From assembly GCF_014646015.1 (NCBI RefSeq), contig NZ_BMMQ01000002.1:310277-374276 (forward strand): a stretch of 64,000 nt of DNA. The letters run 5' to 3'. Position numbers and translations under genes: made by a program. The DNA comes from Microbacterium nanhaiense (GTDB lineage: Bacteria > Actinomycetota > Actinomycetes > Actinomycetales > Microbacteriaceae). Position 1 is the stretch's first letter. Every line of letters begins with the position of its first letter. Below the pieces are notes generated by a model that saw only the letters and a program-made list of their open reading frames with translations, did no database searches and was not told where the DNA came from. This document shows positions 1 to 8,907 of this stretch, piece by piece.

Positions 1-168
1 TCGGCGCCTAAGCAGTACGACAACGGGGCCCGGGCTCTCGCTTCGGCGGGATTCCGGGCCCCGTTTCGCGCGCAGGGCGCGCCACGAAACGCGTGCGCAG
101 CAAGGATCCGGTTTGGCTGCGCTAGCGTTATTCAGATCTCTTTTTCTGCCTCTGAGAGGAACCCCATC

Positions 169-885
169 GTGACCAGTGACGCCACCACCCGTCGTGTACT
201 TCTGAAGCTCTCGGGGGAGGCGTTCGGCGGGGGCCACCTCGGCGTGGCACCGGATGTCGTCAGCGAGATCGCCCGCGCGATCTCGGAGGCCGCCCGCGAC
301 GTGCAGATCGCCATCGTCGTCGGCGGCGGAAACTTCTTCCGCGGCGCGGAGCTCTCGAAGAGCGGTATGGAGCGCGCGCGTGCCGACTACATGGGAATGC
401 TCGGCACGGTCATGAACGCGCTCGCGCTGCAGGACTTCCTCGAGCAGGCGGGAACCGAGACCCGCGTGCAGTCGGCCATCGAGATGCGCCAGGTGGCCGA
501 GCCGTACATCCCGCGCAAGGCCGAGAGGCACATGGAGAAGGGCCGCGTCGTGATCTTCGGCGCGGGCGCCGGGCTGCCCTACTTCTCGACCGACACCGTC
601 GCGGCACAGCGCGCGCTCGAGATCCGCGCGGACGAGGTGCTCGTCGCGAAGAACGGCGTTGACGGCGTCTACACGGCCGACCCGAAGGTCGACGCGAGCG
701 CGACGAAGCTCGACCACCTTACCTACAACGACGCCCTCGTCAAGGGCCTCAAGGTCGTCGACTCGACCGCGCTCAGCCTGTGCATGGACAACCGGATGAG
801 CATGCGCGTGTTCGGCATGGAGCCCGCCAGTAACATCACGAGCGCCCTCCGCGGTGACGCGATCGGTACGAGCGTCACCGTCTGA
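169..885 (+). CDS. pyrH: UMP kinase
   Basis: This enzyme phosphorylates UMP to UDP with ATP in the cytoplasm, a step of pyrimidine nucleotide synthesis. The 238-residue protein has the amino-acid-kinase fold: LLKLSGEAF at the N-terminus, a GGGNFFRG loop near residues 51-58 and an [13 protein letters not shown] segment near 129-141, all typical of bacterial hexameric PyrH. The GTG start at 169 is preceded by a GAGAGGA ribosome binding site. It lies directly upstream of frr, the usual order (tsf-pyrH-frr) in actinobacteria; tsf would lie left of the window. Confidence 0.97.
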   Translation: MTSDATTRRVLLKLSGEAFGGGHLGVAPDVVSEIARAISEAARDVQIAIVVGGGNFFRGAELSKSGMERARADYMGMLGTVMNALALQDFLEQAGTETRVQSAIEMRQVAEPYIPRKAERHMEKGRVVIFGAGAGLPYFSTDTVAAQRALEIRADEVLVAKNGVDGVYTADPKVDASATKLDHLTYNDALVKGLKVVDSTALSLCMDNRMSMRVFGMEPASNITSALRGDAIGTSVTV

Positions 886-930
886 CGCGCGAGAATAGTC
901 TTACCCCTCACTCACGAATTGGAGTCCCCC

Positions 931-1485
931 GTGATCGCAGACGTACTTTCCGAAGCAAGCAGCCGCATGGAGCGTGCCGTGGAGGCCGCCAAGGAAGACT
1001 TTGCGACCGTGCGCACCGGCCGCGCCAATCCGCAGATGTTCCAGAAGGTGCTCGTCGACTACTACGGCACGCCCACGCCGCTGCAGCAGCTCGCGGCGCT
1101 CGCGAACCCCGAGGCGCGCACCCTCGTCATCACGCCGTACGACAAGTCGGCCCTCTCCGCCATCGAGCAGGCGATCCGCGACATGCCGAACCTCGGCGTG
1201 AACCCGTCGAACGACGGAAACATCGTCCGCGTGACCATGCCCGAGCTCACCGAGGAGCGCCGCAAGGAGTACGTCAAGCTCGTCAAGGGCAAGGCGGAGG
1301 ACGCTCGCGTGCGCGTGCGCGGCATCCGCCGACAGGTGAAGGACGACCTGACGGCGCTCAAGGACGAGATCGGCGAGGACGATGTCGCTCGCGGCGAGAA
1401 GGACCTTGACGCGCTGACGAAGAAGCACGTCGACCTCATCGACGCCGCTCTCGTCGCCAAGGAAGCCGAGCTTCTCGAGGTCTGA
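931..1485 (+). CDS. frr: Ribosome recycling factor
   Basis: Together with EF-G, this factor splits post-termination ribosomes. The 184-residue product matches the family length when started at GTG 931 ([13 protein letters not shown]). A TTG at 919 is in frame, but it would add four residues and the GGAG just after it would no longer serve as ribosome binding site. Typical RRF stretches are visible, including the TGRANP motif and the helical [17 protein letters not shown] region. It sits 45 nt after pyrH and 3 nt before cdsA, so the three are probably cotranscribed. Confidence 0.95.
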   Translation: MIADVLSEASSRMERAVEAAKEDFATVRTGRANPQMFQKVLVDYYGTPTPLQQLAALANPEARTLVITPYDKSALSAIEQAIRDMPNLGVNPSNDGNIVRVTMPELTEERRKEYVKLVKGKAEDARVRVRGIRRQVKDDLTALKDEIGEDDVARGEKDLDALTKKHVDLIDAALVAKEAELLEV

Positions 1486-1488
1486 CGG

Positions 1489-2493
1489 GTGAGTGAATCG
1501 AGTGCTGACGACCAGCGGCGGGACGAGCAGTCCGCCGCTGAGTCGGCGCGCCACGGTTCGGTGCACGACCGGCTGACGCATGCGCGAGACGACCTGGAGC
1601 ACCGGGTCGATCGGGCGCGCGACCAATTCGACGCCACGAACGAGCGGATCAAGAAGCGCACGGGGCGTGACCTCCTCGCCGCGATCGGCGTGGGCGTCGC
1701 GGCCGGCGGTCTGGTGTTGGTGTCGTTGCTGTTCGCGAAATGGATCTTCGCGGTCCTCGCGATCGGCATTGCGGGCCTCGCCGTCTTCGAACTCTCGCGT
1801 GCCCTTCAGGCACGGGGACGACGCATCGATCTGATCCCGCAGCTCGTGGGCAGCACGCTCATCCTGGCCTCGGCCTATTGGCTGCCGTCCGCCGCCTACT
1901 GGACGGCGTTCTTCCTCGTGCTCGCATTCATCGTGGTGTGGCGGGCGGTGGCTCAGATGGCATCGCCCGACGGGCGCGTTTACGCCTCGATCTTCAGCGA
2001 CATCATCGTCGGCTGCTTCATCACGCTCTACGTCCCGCTGCTCGCGAGCTCGGCGTTGGCGCTGCTGAAGCAGCCATCGGGGGAGCGGTGGGTCATGATG
2101 TTCCTCCTGCTCGTGATCGTCGCCGATACGGGCGCCTACGCCTCCGGCCTGATGTTCGGCAAGCACAAGCTCGCGCCTCGCATCAGCCCGGGCAAGACCT
2201 GGGAGGGATCGGTCGGGGCCCTCGTCGTCGCCGTCGTCATCGGCGCGGTCGCGGGTTACTTCCTGCTTGAGATGCCGTGGTGGGCGGGGATCATCGTCGC
2301 GGTGCCGCTCGTCGGATCCGCGACGCTGGGCGACCTCGCCGAGTCGATGATCAAGCGCGACCTCGGCATCAAGGACATGAGTTCCTGGCTGCCTGGCCAC
2401 GGGGGAGTGCTCGACCGCCTGGACAGCATCTTGCCGTCCGCGGTCGTCGCGCTCGCGCTGTTCCAGTTGTTGTCGCCGCTCAGCGGTGTGTGA
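1489..2493 (+). CDS. cdsA: Phosphatidate cytidylyltransferase
   Basis: This membrane enzyme makes CDP-diacylglycerol from phosphatidate and CTP, the branch point of phospholipid synthesis. The 334-residue protein has about 60 hydrophilic, charged residues first and then multiple membrane helices. The C-terminal third carries the family signature: SPGKTWEG, then KDMSSWLPGHGG followed by DRLDS. The GTG start lies 3 nt after frr. The charged N-terminal extension is absent from shorter CdsA proteins such as that of E. coli; actinobacterial homologues often have one. Confidence 0.94.
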   Translation: MSESSADDQRRDEQSAAESARHGSVHDRLTHARDDLEHRVDRARDQFDATNERIKKRTGRDLLAAIGVGVAAGGLVLVSLLFAKWIFAVLAIGIAGLAVFELSRALQARGRRIDLIPQLVGSTLILASAYWLPSAAYWTAFFLVLAFIVVWRAVAQMASPDGRVYASIFSDIIVGCFITLYVPLLASSALALLKQPSGERWVMMFLLLVIVADTGAYASGLMFGKHKLAPRISPGKTWEGSVGALVVAVVIGAVAGYFLLEMPWWAGIIVAVPLVGSATLGDLAESMIKRDLGIKDMSSWLPGHGGVLDRLDSILPSAVVALALFQLLSPLSGV

Positions 2494-2504
2494 GAGGGAG
2501 AACG

Positions 2505-3062
2505 ATGACCCAGATGTCCGTCGGCGCGCCGTTCACGCGCGTGCCTTGGAACAAGCGCGGATACGACCCCGAAGCGGTGCAGGCGTTCCTCGATCGGGCG
2601 CGTGCCTCGTATCAGGACGGCACGGGTGAGCTGACGAGCGCCGATGTCCGCGTCGCCTCCTTCCCCCTCACACGGGGCGGCTTCGACATGCGGAGCGTCG
2701 ACCATGCGCTCGCCCGGCTCGAGGACGCATTCGCGTCCCGCGAGCGCGACGCGCGGATCCGCCTCGACGGTGTCGACCGCTGGGTGGGCGACGCGCGCAC
2801 GGAGGCGCAGGAGCTCCTCGCGCGTTTCGGGCGCCCGCAGGGGCGTCGCTTCGAGCGCGCCGGCGCACTGCGCACCGGCTACTCGACTGCCGAGGTCGAT
2901 GCCGTCGCCGATCGCTTGGCGCGCTTTTTCGCGCGCGGCGAGCCGGTGTCGGCGGATCAGCTACGCACCGCGGCGTTCCACCCGCAGCGGGGCGGCTACC
3001 GCGAAGAGCAGGTTGACGCGGTGCTCGACGCCGCCGTGCGCGTCATTCTCGCCGTCCGCTGA
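2505..3062 (+). CDS. DivIVA-domain protein
   Basis: This 185-residue soluble protein has repeated DivIVA-domain-like segments. Residues near 14-28 (WNKRGYDPEAVQAFL) resemble the DivIVA membrane-binding motif, and later segments (FPLTRGGFDMRSVD and FHPQRGGYREEQVD) look like partial repeats of it. Such proteins in actinobacteria are associated with growth-pole or septum organisation, but the exact role here is unknown. The ATG start has an AGAGGGAGA ribosome binding site and lies 11 nt after cdsA, so it probably belongs to the same transcript. Confidence 0.75.
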   Translation: MTQMSVGAPFTRVPWNKRGYDPEAVQAFLDRARASYQDGTGELTSADVRVASFPLTRGGFDMRSVDHALARLEDAFASRERDARIRLDGVDRWVGDARTEAQELLARFGRPQGRRFERAGALRTGYSTAEVDAVADRLARFFARGEPVSADQLRTAAFHPQRGGYREEQVDAVLDAAVRVILAVR

Positions 3063-3086
3063 GATTCGGACGAAATGGCGAATTCA

Positions 3087-3117
3087 TTGTCACGTTCAGG
3101 TAACAGTCGGGTACACT
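3087..3117 (+). promoter_or_regulatory. Candidate promoter of the transglycosylase-like gene
   Basis: TTGTCA (3087-3092) and TACACT (3112-3117) are separated by 19 nt, and the GTG start follows 10 nt later. There is no room for a long leader. The spacing is wider than optimal, so this is a tentative call. Confidence 0.4.
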
Positions 3118-3127
3118 TGGGCTCACT

Positions 3128-3889
3128 GTGACTGATCAGAACAGCGAACCTCGCACCCAGACCCGCCGTCAGGCCCGCGCCACGCAGCGCGCGGCGATGA
3201 GCGAGGGACGCCGCATCGAACGCGCGGCGATCCGCGAAGAGCGCCGACGTGCCCGAAAGACCGTTCGGGCCTGGACGGCGCGTCGCGTCGCGATCGGCGT
3301 CTTCGGCGGTGTTGCGGCGGTGGGGATCGTGGGCGCGATGGTCGCCCCGGTGCTGCAGTCGCAGACGGCCCAGGCGAGCCAGGATCACGAGCAGAAGTCG
3401 GCCTATGCCACCGCCGCCGACGAGGCCCAGCTCTTCGCGGTCGCCGAGCACGGCGCGGTCATGTCGGCGCTGTCCAACGTGACCTACGAGGTCGAGGTGC
3501 GAACGCCAGAGCCGACCGTCGCTCCGGCAGCCGCCCCCGACGCCGCGGAGGGTGCGACGATCCCCGGCGCCCCGCCCGCGCCGATCCAGCCCCCGGCCCC
3601 GTACGCGGGCGGCGGCTCGCCCGCGGAGTGGATGGCCGCCGCGGGTATCGCCGAGAGCGATTGGGGCTACGTCGACTACATCGTCACGCGCGAGAGCGGC
3701 TGGAACCCGAACGCGACCAACGCGGCCTCCGGTGCGTGCGGTCTCGTCCAGGCGCTGCCCTGCAGCAAGGTTCCCGGTGGCGGCTACAACCCCGTCGCGA
3801 ACCTTCAGTGGGCGAACGGCTACGCCGTCGGGCGCTACGGAAGCTGGGCGAACGCCCACGCCTTCTGGGTCTCGAACCACTGGTGGTAA
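3128..3889 (+). CDS. Transglycosylase SLT-like cell-wall protein
   Basis: This is a predicted exported, membrane-anchored peptidoglycan-acting protein of 253 residues. A very basic N-terminus (1-53) precedes one hydrophobic segment (about 54-74). A Pro/Ala-rich linker (about 125-160) leads to a C-terminal lysozyme/SLT-like domain (about 165-253). That domain contains RESGWNPNATN with a likely catalytic Glu189, then GACGLVQALP and a terminal WVSNHWW. The layout matches small actinobacterial transglycosylase-like or Rpf-related proteins. Lytic activity is inferred from the family. Confidence 0.85.
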   Translation: MTDQNSEPRTQTRRQARATQRAAMSEGRRIERAAIREERRRARKTVRAWTARRVAIGVFGGVAAVGIVGAMVAPVLQSQTAQASQDHEQKSAYATAADEAQLFAVAEHGAVMSALSNVTYEVEVRTPEPTVAPAAAPDAAEGATIPGAPPAPIQPPAPYAGGGSPAEWMAAAGIAESDWGYVDYIVTRESGWNPNATNAASGACGLVQALPCSKVPGGGYNPVANLQWANGYAVGRYGSWANAHAFWVSNHWW

Positions 3890-3902
3890 GGAGCGTCTGA
3901 CG

Positions 3903-4190
3903 ATGGGTCGTTCTCGTCGCCGGCGCCCTGAGCCACGATCGACGGATGAGTCCTTCGAACGCCTCGTCTCGGGCTTTCGCCGTACCGAGGAACGCCGCGG
4001 CGGCGCGTGGAACGTGCAGCCGGTGGGCCAGGGCCGAAGCGAGAAGGCGTACACCTGCCCCGGGTGCTCCCGGACGATTGCGCCAGGCACGGCGCACGTG
4101 GTGACGTGGCGGGACGACGGTGTGATGGGCGCGCGAGCCGATCTCGAGGCGCGGCGCCACTGGCACACGCACTGCTGGAACCTCGTCTGA
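3903..4190 (+). CDS. Small CxxC zinc-ribbon-like conserved protein
   Basis: This is a 95-residue basic protein found widely in actinobacteria, where databases often carry the unsupported label 'ATP/GTP-binding protein'. I see no P-loop. A central TCPGCSRTI segment provides a CxxC pair, and the C-terminus RRHWHTHCWNLV provides further His and Cys residues, so a metal-binding fold is plausible. It follows the transglycosylase gene by 13 nt with a GGAG ribosome binding site. Function unknown. Confidence 0.75.
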   Translation: MGRSRRRRPEPRSTDESFERLVSGFRRTEERRGGAWNVQPVGQGRSEKAYTCPGCSRTIAPGTAHVVTWRDDGVMGARADLEARRHWHTHCWNLV

Positions 4191-4213
4191 GAACGCACCG
4201 ACCGAGCGGCTCC

Positions 4214-4219
4214 TAGACT
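4214..4219 (+). promoter_or_regulatory. -10 hexamer TAGACT, leaderless pattern
   Basis: TAGACT ends 6 nt before the GTG start at 4226, so transcription would begin at or next to the start codon. No ribosome binding site is visible. Confidence 0.5.
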
Positions 4220-4225
4220 GGATCC

Positions 4226-4969
4226 GTGGAGATCCGTGGTGCCGTGAACCTGCCTGCCCGTCGCGAGGACATCGAACTGAAGACGAGTGATGGTCTGACG
4301 CTCGTCGGTGAGCTCTCGCTCCCTCTCGAGGGCGAGCCCGTCGCGACCCTCGTGACGCTGCACCCGCTGCCGACGCACGGCGGCTTCATGGACTCCCACA
4401 TCATTCGCAAGGCCGCCGCCCGCCTGCCGGCGCTCGCGCAGCTCGCGGTGTTGCGCTTCAACACGCGCGGCACCTCCTCGCCGCGCGGTACGAGCGAAGG
4501 CTCCTTCGGGGAGGGCGTCACCGAGCGCGCCGACGTCGAGGCGGCCATGCGTTTCGTCACGGAGCGCGGCCTCCCGGTGCCGTGGTTGCTCGGCTGGTCC
4601 TTCGGAACCGAGCTCACGCTCAAGTACGGTCGCGACCACGAGATCGCCGGCGCGATCCTGCTCTCGCCGCCTCTTCATCGGGCGAGCGAGGAGGAGGTCG
4701 CGGCGTGGGCCGGAGACCCCCGGCCGCTCGTGATCCTCGTCCCCGAATTCGACGACTATCTGCGCCCCGACGAGGCGCGCGAACGCTTCGCCTCGGTGCC
4801 GCATGCGAAGCTCGTCGCCGTCGAGGGTGGAAAGCACCTGTGGGTCGGCGAGAAGCAGACGACGCGCGTGCTGAACGAGATCGTCGCGGCGGTCAATCCC
4901 GCCGCCCTGCCGCTGCCCACACACTGGGAGGACGAGCCGGGGGCTACCGCGCGTTCATCCGCGGAATGA
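4226..4969 (+). CDS. Alpha/beta hydrolase
   Basis: This 247-residue cytoplasmic protein resembles the small alpha/beta hydrolases typified by the YtfL/YpfH-like families. Early residues TLHPLPTHGGFMD form the oxyanion region. GWSFGTE (near residue 127) is the nucleophile elbow, with Ser in the G-x-S-x-G-like position. LVPEFDDYLRP supplies a likely Asp, and VEGGKHLWVG supplies the catalytic His. The substrate is unknown. The gene is probably transcribed leaderless from its own -10 element, and its 3' end overlaps the convergent permease gene by 26 nt. Confidence 0.85.
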   Translation: MEIRGAVNLPARREDIELKTSDGLTLVGELSLPLEGEPVATLVTLHPLPTHGGFMDSHIIRKAAARLPALAQLAVLRFNTRGTSSPRGTSEGSFGEGVTERADVEAAMRFVTERGLPVPWLLGWSFGTELTLKYGRDHEIAGAILLSPPLHRASEEEVAAWAGDPRPLVILVPEFDDYLRPDEARERFASVPHAKLVAVEGGKHLWVGEKQTTRVLNEIVAAVNPAALPLPTHWEDEPGATARSSAE

Positions 4970-5993
4970 GTACCTGGCGGTAGAGGATCAGGATGCTCGC
5001 GGCCACGGGGATCGCGATGAGCGCCCCGAGGAGGCCGAGGAGCGCGCCGCCCGCGAGCGCGGCGACGACGACGACGCCACCGGGGACGGCGACCGCCCGG
5101 CTCATGATGCGCGGGGCGAGAACATATGCCTCGATCTGCATGTAGATCAGGTAGTAGACGGCCGCGATGATGGCGGTCGTGAGGTTGCCGACGCTCGGGA
5201 TGAGGCAGACGAGCACGATGATCGTCGTGCCGGTGACGGTACCGACGAGGGGGATCATCGATCCGATGAACGCGATCACCGCGAGCACCATCGCGAACGG
5301 CGCGTCGATGATCGTGAGGAACAGCGCGCTGAGTGCGCCGTTGATCGCGGCGAGGCTGATCTGCCCCATCACGTAGTGACCGACCGAGTCGGTGATCTGG
5401 TTTCCGATGTCCATGAAGATCGGGCGCTTCGACGCCGGCACCATCTGGTAGATCGCGCTCTTCAGCGACGGGGTGGACGCGGTGAGGTAGATCGTCAGGA
5501 TGAGCACGATGAACGCACCGAAGAGCCCATTCGCCACGCCGAAGGTCGCGCTGAGGAGGCTCTCGCTGATCGAGAAGATGTTGTTGGTGAGCCAGTCGTT
5601 GACGGCGTCGAACACGAGCGCCACGTCGAGATTGGGGAACAGTTCGCGCAACCAGACCTCGACCTCGGCCTGCCAATCGGAGCGATTGAGCTGAAGCGTG
5701 ATCCGCCGAACGAGCTGCGAGACCTGGTCGATGAGCACCGGCACGATGATCAGCAGGATGCCCGCGAAGGCCGCGAGCACACCGACGATGGCGATGAGGA
5801 CGGCGAGCCAGCGCGGCATCCACTTCTTCGCGAGCCAGCTCACGAGCGGGTCGAGGCCGAGCGAGATGAACAGCGCCGTGCCGACATAGAGCAGCACCGT
5901 CGACAGGCTCTGGATGCTCTGCAAGAGGATCACGGCGAGGCCGACGCCGAGCGTGGCGACGAATCCGAGGCGGAATGGGTTATGAATCTTCAT
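4944..5993 (-). CDS. AI-2E family transporter (permease)
   Basis: This is an integral membrane protein of the AI-2E/TqsA (UPF0118) family, 349 residues when started at the ATG at 5993 (MKIHNPFRLGF). Hydrophobic helices at both ends flank a more polar central part, the usual layout of about eight membrane segments. Conserved family stretches are present: an LGLDPLVSWL region near the N-terminus and a Gly-rich ALAGGALLGLLGALIAIPVAA segment split near the C-terminus. Members export autoinducer-2 or exchange ions; the substrate here is unknown. Longer reading frames upstream have no support. Confidence 0.88.
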   Translation of the reverse strand: MKIHNPFRLGFVATLGVGLAVILLQSIQSLSTVLLYVGTALFISLGLDPLVSWLAKKWMPRWLAVLIAIVGVLAAFAGILLIIVPVLIDQVSQLVRRITLQLNRSDWQAEVEVWLRELFPNLDVALVFDAVNDWLTNNIFSISESLLSATFGVANGLFGAFIVLILTIYLTASTPSLKSAIYQMVPASKRPIFMDIGNQITDSVGHYVMGQISLAAINGALSALFLTIIDAPFAMVLAVIAFIGSMIPLVGTVTGTTIIVLVCLIPSVGNLTTAIIAAVYYLIYMQIEAYVLAPRIMSRAVAVPGGVVVVAALAGGALLGLLGALIAIPVAASILILYRQVLIPRMNAR

Positions 5994-6168
5994 GAGGTTC
6001 CTGCTACGGGGGACGCGGCCGGGGCAGTTCCGAGCGTACCCGTCGGCGGTAGGGCGCGGCGAGGGCCGCGCCGGAGCGATTGTGTTCGACTCACAGGTGT
6101 TCTCGTTACGCTGGGGAGTCCGACTGTCGAGGATGCGTCCTCGGCGCCGATTCGAGGAGAAGTGATTC

Positions 6169-7971
6169 GTGAGATTTGTCTGGGCGGTCGTCGCCTTCCT
6201 CGTCGCGGTGGGCTTGATCGGCACGGGCGTCGCGCGCCTGGCGCTCGCAAGCGAGCCCGACACCGTGACGAGCCCCATTGCGGCCGCCGACGCTGAGCTC
6301 CCGTACACGGTGATCGACGCCGATGTGCTCTCGGCCTACCCGGGGCAGCAGGGCGTGACGATCACCGACGACGATGACGAGATCTTCGTCTCGTACGGTC
6401 GCACCTCCGACATCACGGCGTGGCTGAGCGACACGAGCTACAACCACGCGACGCTCGCGGAGGGCCGCGCCGAGAACGGCGAGCCGCGGGTCTCGGTGGA
6501 CGTGGTGGAGCCCACGAACGAGTACGCGGACACGGGCGAGCGCGTCTGGTGGAACCCGCGCGACTCGGACCTCTGGATCGAACAGCTCACCGCCGACGGT
6601 TCGCTTCAGCGCGACTTCGCCCTTCCCGAGGGAATGAGCCTGCTGGTTGCCGCGGACGGGAACGCTCCGGCGCCGAGCGAGGTCAGCGTCACCTGGCAGA
6701 CGGGCGAGATCACCACGCCGTGGGCCGGGCCCCTCATCGCGGCCGGCTGCCTCGCCCTCCTGATCGGCCTGATCTTCTGGATCCTCGGCTTCATCCACCT
6801 CCGGCGCCGCCGCGGCCCGCGCCGCAAGGGATCCGCGCCTTCCGGCCGTGGCCGCCGCGCCTCGCGCGGTTCGGCCCGCCGGGCGATGTGGGCGATCCCG
6901 ACCGTGACCGTGGCGGGTGCGCTCCTCGCGGGATGCACGCCCTCGGCGTGGCCGGATCTGTCGAAGGATCCGACGCCGACGCCGACGCCGTCCGTCTCGA
7001 CGGCGCCCGACGCGGAGATGCCCGCCCTGACGGACGCGCAGGCGGAGCGCATCGTCGCGTCGATGGCGCAGGTCCTCGGCGACGCGGACCGGGAGACCGA
7101 CATCGAGCTCGGATCGAAGCGTCTCACCGGTGCCGCCTACGACATGCGCAAGACCGCGTACGAGATCCGCGGCGACGTCGAGGACTGGAAGCTGCCCGTC
7201 GCGCTTCCCGAAGGCCCCGTGAGCGTGCTCCTGCCGCAGGCGAATGACGGTTGGCCGCGAACGGCCCTCATGGTCGTGGGCGACGCGGACGAGAAGAACC
7301 CGACGATCCTCTTCGCCTCGCAGCAGAGCCCCTGGGAGACATACAAGATCTCCTACATGGGATCGATCGTGGCGAACACGGAGCTGCCGCAGCTCGCGCC
7401 CGCATGGATGGGAGCGGTCGTCGTTCCGCCGGAGTCCTCCTTCCTCGAGGTGACGCCCGCCGACCTCTCCGGCACCTACGCCGACATCGTCGCGCACGGC
7501 GAGGAGAGCGAGTACGCGGAGCTCTTCGACGTCGAAGGAGACGCGTTCCTGACGGCGCTGAATGACAAGCGCAAGACGACGCTCGACACCTTCAACGAAT
7601 CGGCGACCACCGATGACGAGCAGACGGCGGAGATGACCTTCGACCAGCGTGCCGTCGACGGCGACCCGGTCGCGCTCGCGACCTTCGACAGCGGCGCGAT
7701 CGTGGCGGTACCCTTCCTCGACTCGGAGACGCTCAAGCCGACCGTGGACGATGGCGTCATCAAGATCCCCGACGCGCCAGAGATCGAACACTTCGTCGGC
7801 GAAGAGGAGACCAAGACGGGGCTGACGACGTACTACCGCAGCCAGCTGTTCTTCTACGTTCCGGCGAAGGCCTCCGAAGAGAAGATCCGCATGCTCGGGT
7901 TCTCCTACGGTCTCGCCGACGCGACGCTGATCGAGGACGACACGGACGAGCAGTCCGACGAAGAAAACTGA
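6169..7971 (+). CDS. Two-part membrane protein / lipoprotein, unknown function
   Basis: This 600-residue protein is of a type conserved in Microbacteriaceae; homologues are sometimes labelled glycosyltransferase without visible support. The first part has an N-terminal membrane helix (1-22), an extracellular-type domain and a second helix (about 186-209) followed by a basic stretch. A second, internal export signal then appears: basic residues, Met240, a hydrophobic run and the lipobox LLAGC ending at Cys256. The remaining 340 residues are acidic and look extracytoplasmic. The GTG start at 6169 has a GAGGAGAAG ribosome binding site. I cannot assign a function; it may be two fused genes. Confidence 0.75.
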   Translation: MRFVWAVVAFLVAVGLIGTGVARLALASEPDTVTSPIAAADAELPYTVIDADVLSAYPGQQGVTITDDDDEIFVSYGRTSDITAWLSDTSYNHATLAEGRAENGEPRVSVDVVEPTNEYADTGERVWWNPRDSDLWIEQLTADGSLQRDFALPEGMSLLVAADGNAPAPSEVSVTWQTGEITTPWAGPLIAAGCLALLIGLIFWILGFIHLRRRRGPRRKGSAPSGRGRRASRGSARRAMWAIPTVTVAGALLAGCTPSAWPDLSKDPTPTPTPSVSTAPDAEMPALTDAQAERIVASMAQVLGDADRETDIELGSKRLTGAAYDMRKTAYEIRGDVEDWKLPVALPEGPVSVLLPQANDGWPRTALMVVGDADEKNPTILFASQQSPWETYKISYMGSIVANTELPQLAPAWMGAVVVPPESSFLEVTPADLSGTYADIVAHGEESEYAELFDVEGDAFLTALNDKRKTTLDTFNESATTDDEQTAEMTFDQRAVDGDPVALATFDSGAIVAVPFLDSETLKPTVDDGVIKIPDAPEIEHFVGEEETKTGLTTYYRSQLFFYVPAKASEEKIRMLGFSYGLADATLIEDDTDEQSDEEN

Positions 7972-7993
7972 CAACCCCATCGAAAGGTGATCG

Positions 7994-8905
7994 ATGTCTG
8001 ACGCCTCTCTCGGATCCGCCCTGCGCGGAGCCGTAGACCTGTCCTCCCTGCGCAACCGTCCCGCCGCACCCGCGCCGGGTGCGGCGTCGGGCGCGGGATC
8101 CGTACCCGATGTCGTGATGGAGGCCACCGACCAGAGCTTCGGCCAGGTGATGGAGCTCTCGCGCCAGATCCCCGTCGTCGTGGACCTGTTCTCCGCGCGA
8201 TTCGAACAGAGCATGCAGCTGAGCCCCGTGATCGAGAAGGTCGTTCGGGAGCTCGGCGGCCGGGTCCTTCTCGCGAAGGTCGACGTCGACCGGAGCCCGC
8301 AGATCGTGCAGGCGTTCCAGGTGCAGTCGATGCCCGCCGTCGTCGCCCTGATCGCCGGCCGTCCCGTGCCGATGTTCACCTCCGTCGTCGACGAGGAGCA
8401 GGCCCGCGCCGTCTTCGGACAGCTGCTCGACCTCGCGGCGCAGCAGGGCGTCACGGGCTCGCTCGACGGCGCAGGCGCCGACGCCGATGAGCCGGCGCTT
8501 CCCCCGCTGCACCAGGAGGCGTTCGACGCGATCGAGCGCGGCGACAACGCGGGCGCGATCGCCGCCTACGAGAAGGCTCTGAAGGAGAACCCCCGGGACG
8601 AACAAGCGGCCGCAGGGCTCGCGCAGGTCCGCTTGCTGGAACGCATCGCCGGCGTCAACCTGCAGGCCGCGCGACAGGCCGCGGCCGAGAATCCGAAGGG
8701 CCTCGACGAGCAGTTCCTCATCGCCGACCTCGACATCGCGGGCGGACACGTCGACGACGCCTTCGATCGGCTTCTCGACCTGTTCCTCGCCACGGGCCGC
8801 GAGGCGGCCGTGAAGGACCGCCTGATTGAGCTGTTCGGGCTCATCGGGCAGACCGATCCGCGCGTCATCGCCGCGCGCACCCGCCTGACGAGCCTGCTGT
8901 TCTGA
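7994..8905 (+). CDS. YbbN-type thioredoxin-TPR co-chaperone
   Basis: This 303-residue cytoplasmic protein has an N-terminal thioredoxin fold (about 38-145) and a C-terminal TPR-like domain (about 165-300). The thioredoxin CxxC site is missing: after VVVDLFS, serine and other residues replace both cysteines, so redox activity is not expected. That loss is typical of this protein family (YbbN/CnoX), which acts in protein folding. The ATG follows a GAAAGG ribosome binding site, and the gene ends 2 nt before the cysteine desulfurase gene, indicating cotranscription. Confidence 0.88.
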   Translation: MSDASLGSALRGAVDLSSLRNRPAAPAPGAASGAGSVPDVVMEATDQSFGQVMELSRQIPVVVDLFSARFEQSMQLSPVIEKVVRELGGRVLLAKVDVDRSPQIVQAFQVQSMPAVVALIAGRPVPMFTSVVDEEQARAVFGQLLDLAAQQGVTGSLDGAGADADEPALPPLHQEAFDAIERGDNAGAIAAYEKALKENPRDEQAAAGLAQVRLLERIAGVNLQAARQAAAENPKGLDEQFLIADLDIAGGHVDDAFDRLLDLFLATGREAAVKDRLIELFGLIGQTDPRVIAARTRLTSLLF

Positions 8906-8907
8906 GA

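Noticed and set aside
1-168. A gene at the left edge
   Set aside because: No frame with a plausible start, codon bias or motif; it reads as the region between tsf and pyrH.
901-2400. A 499-residue minus-strand open frame over frr and cdsA
   Set aside because: It mirrors two clear genes on the plus strand, is packed with Arg, Asp and His, and has no recognisable motif; long antisense frames are common at this G+C content.
6106-8547. An 813-residue minus-strand frame opposite the membrane/lipoprotein gene
   Set aside because: It lies across two real genes and consists of low-complexity Arg/Asp/Ala sequence with no domain.
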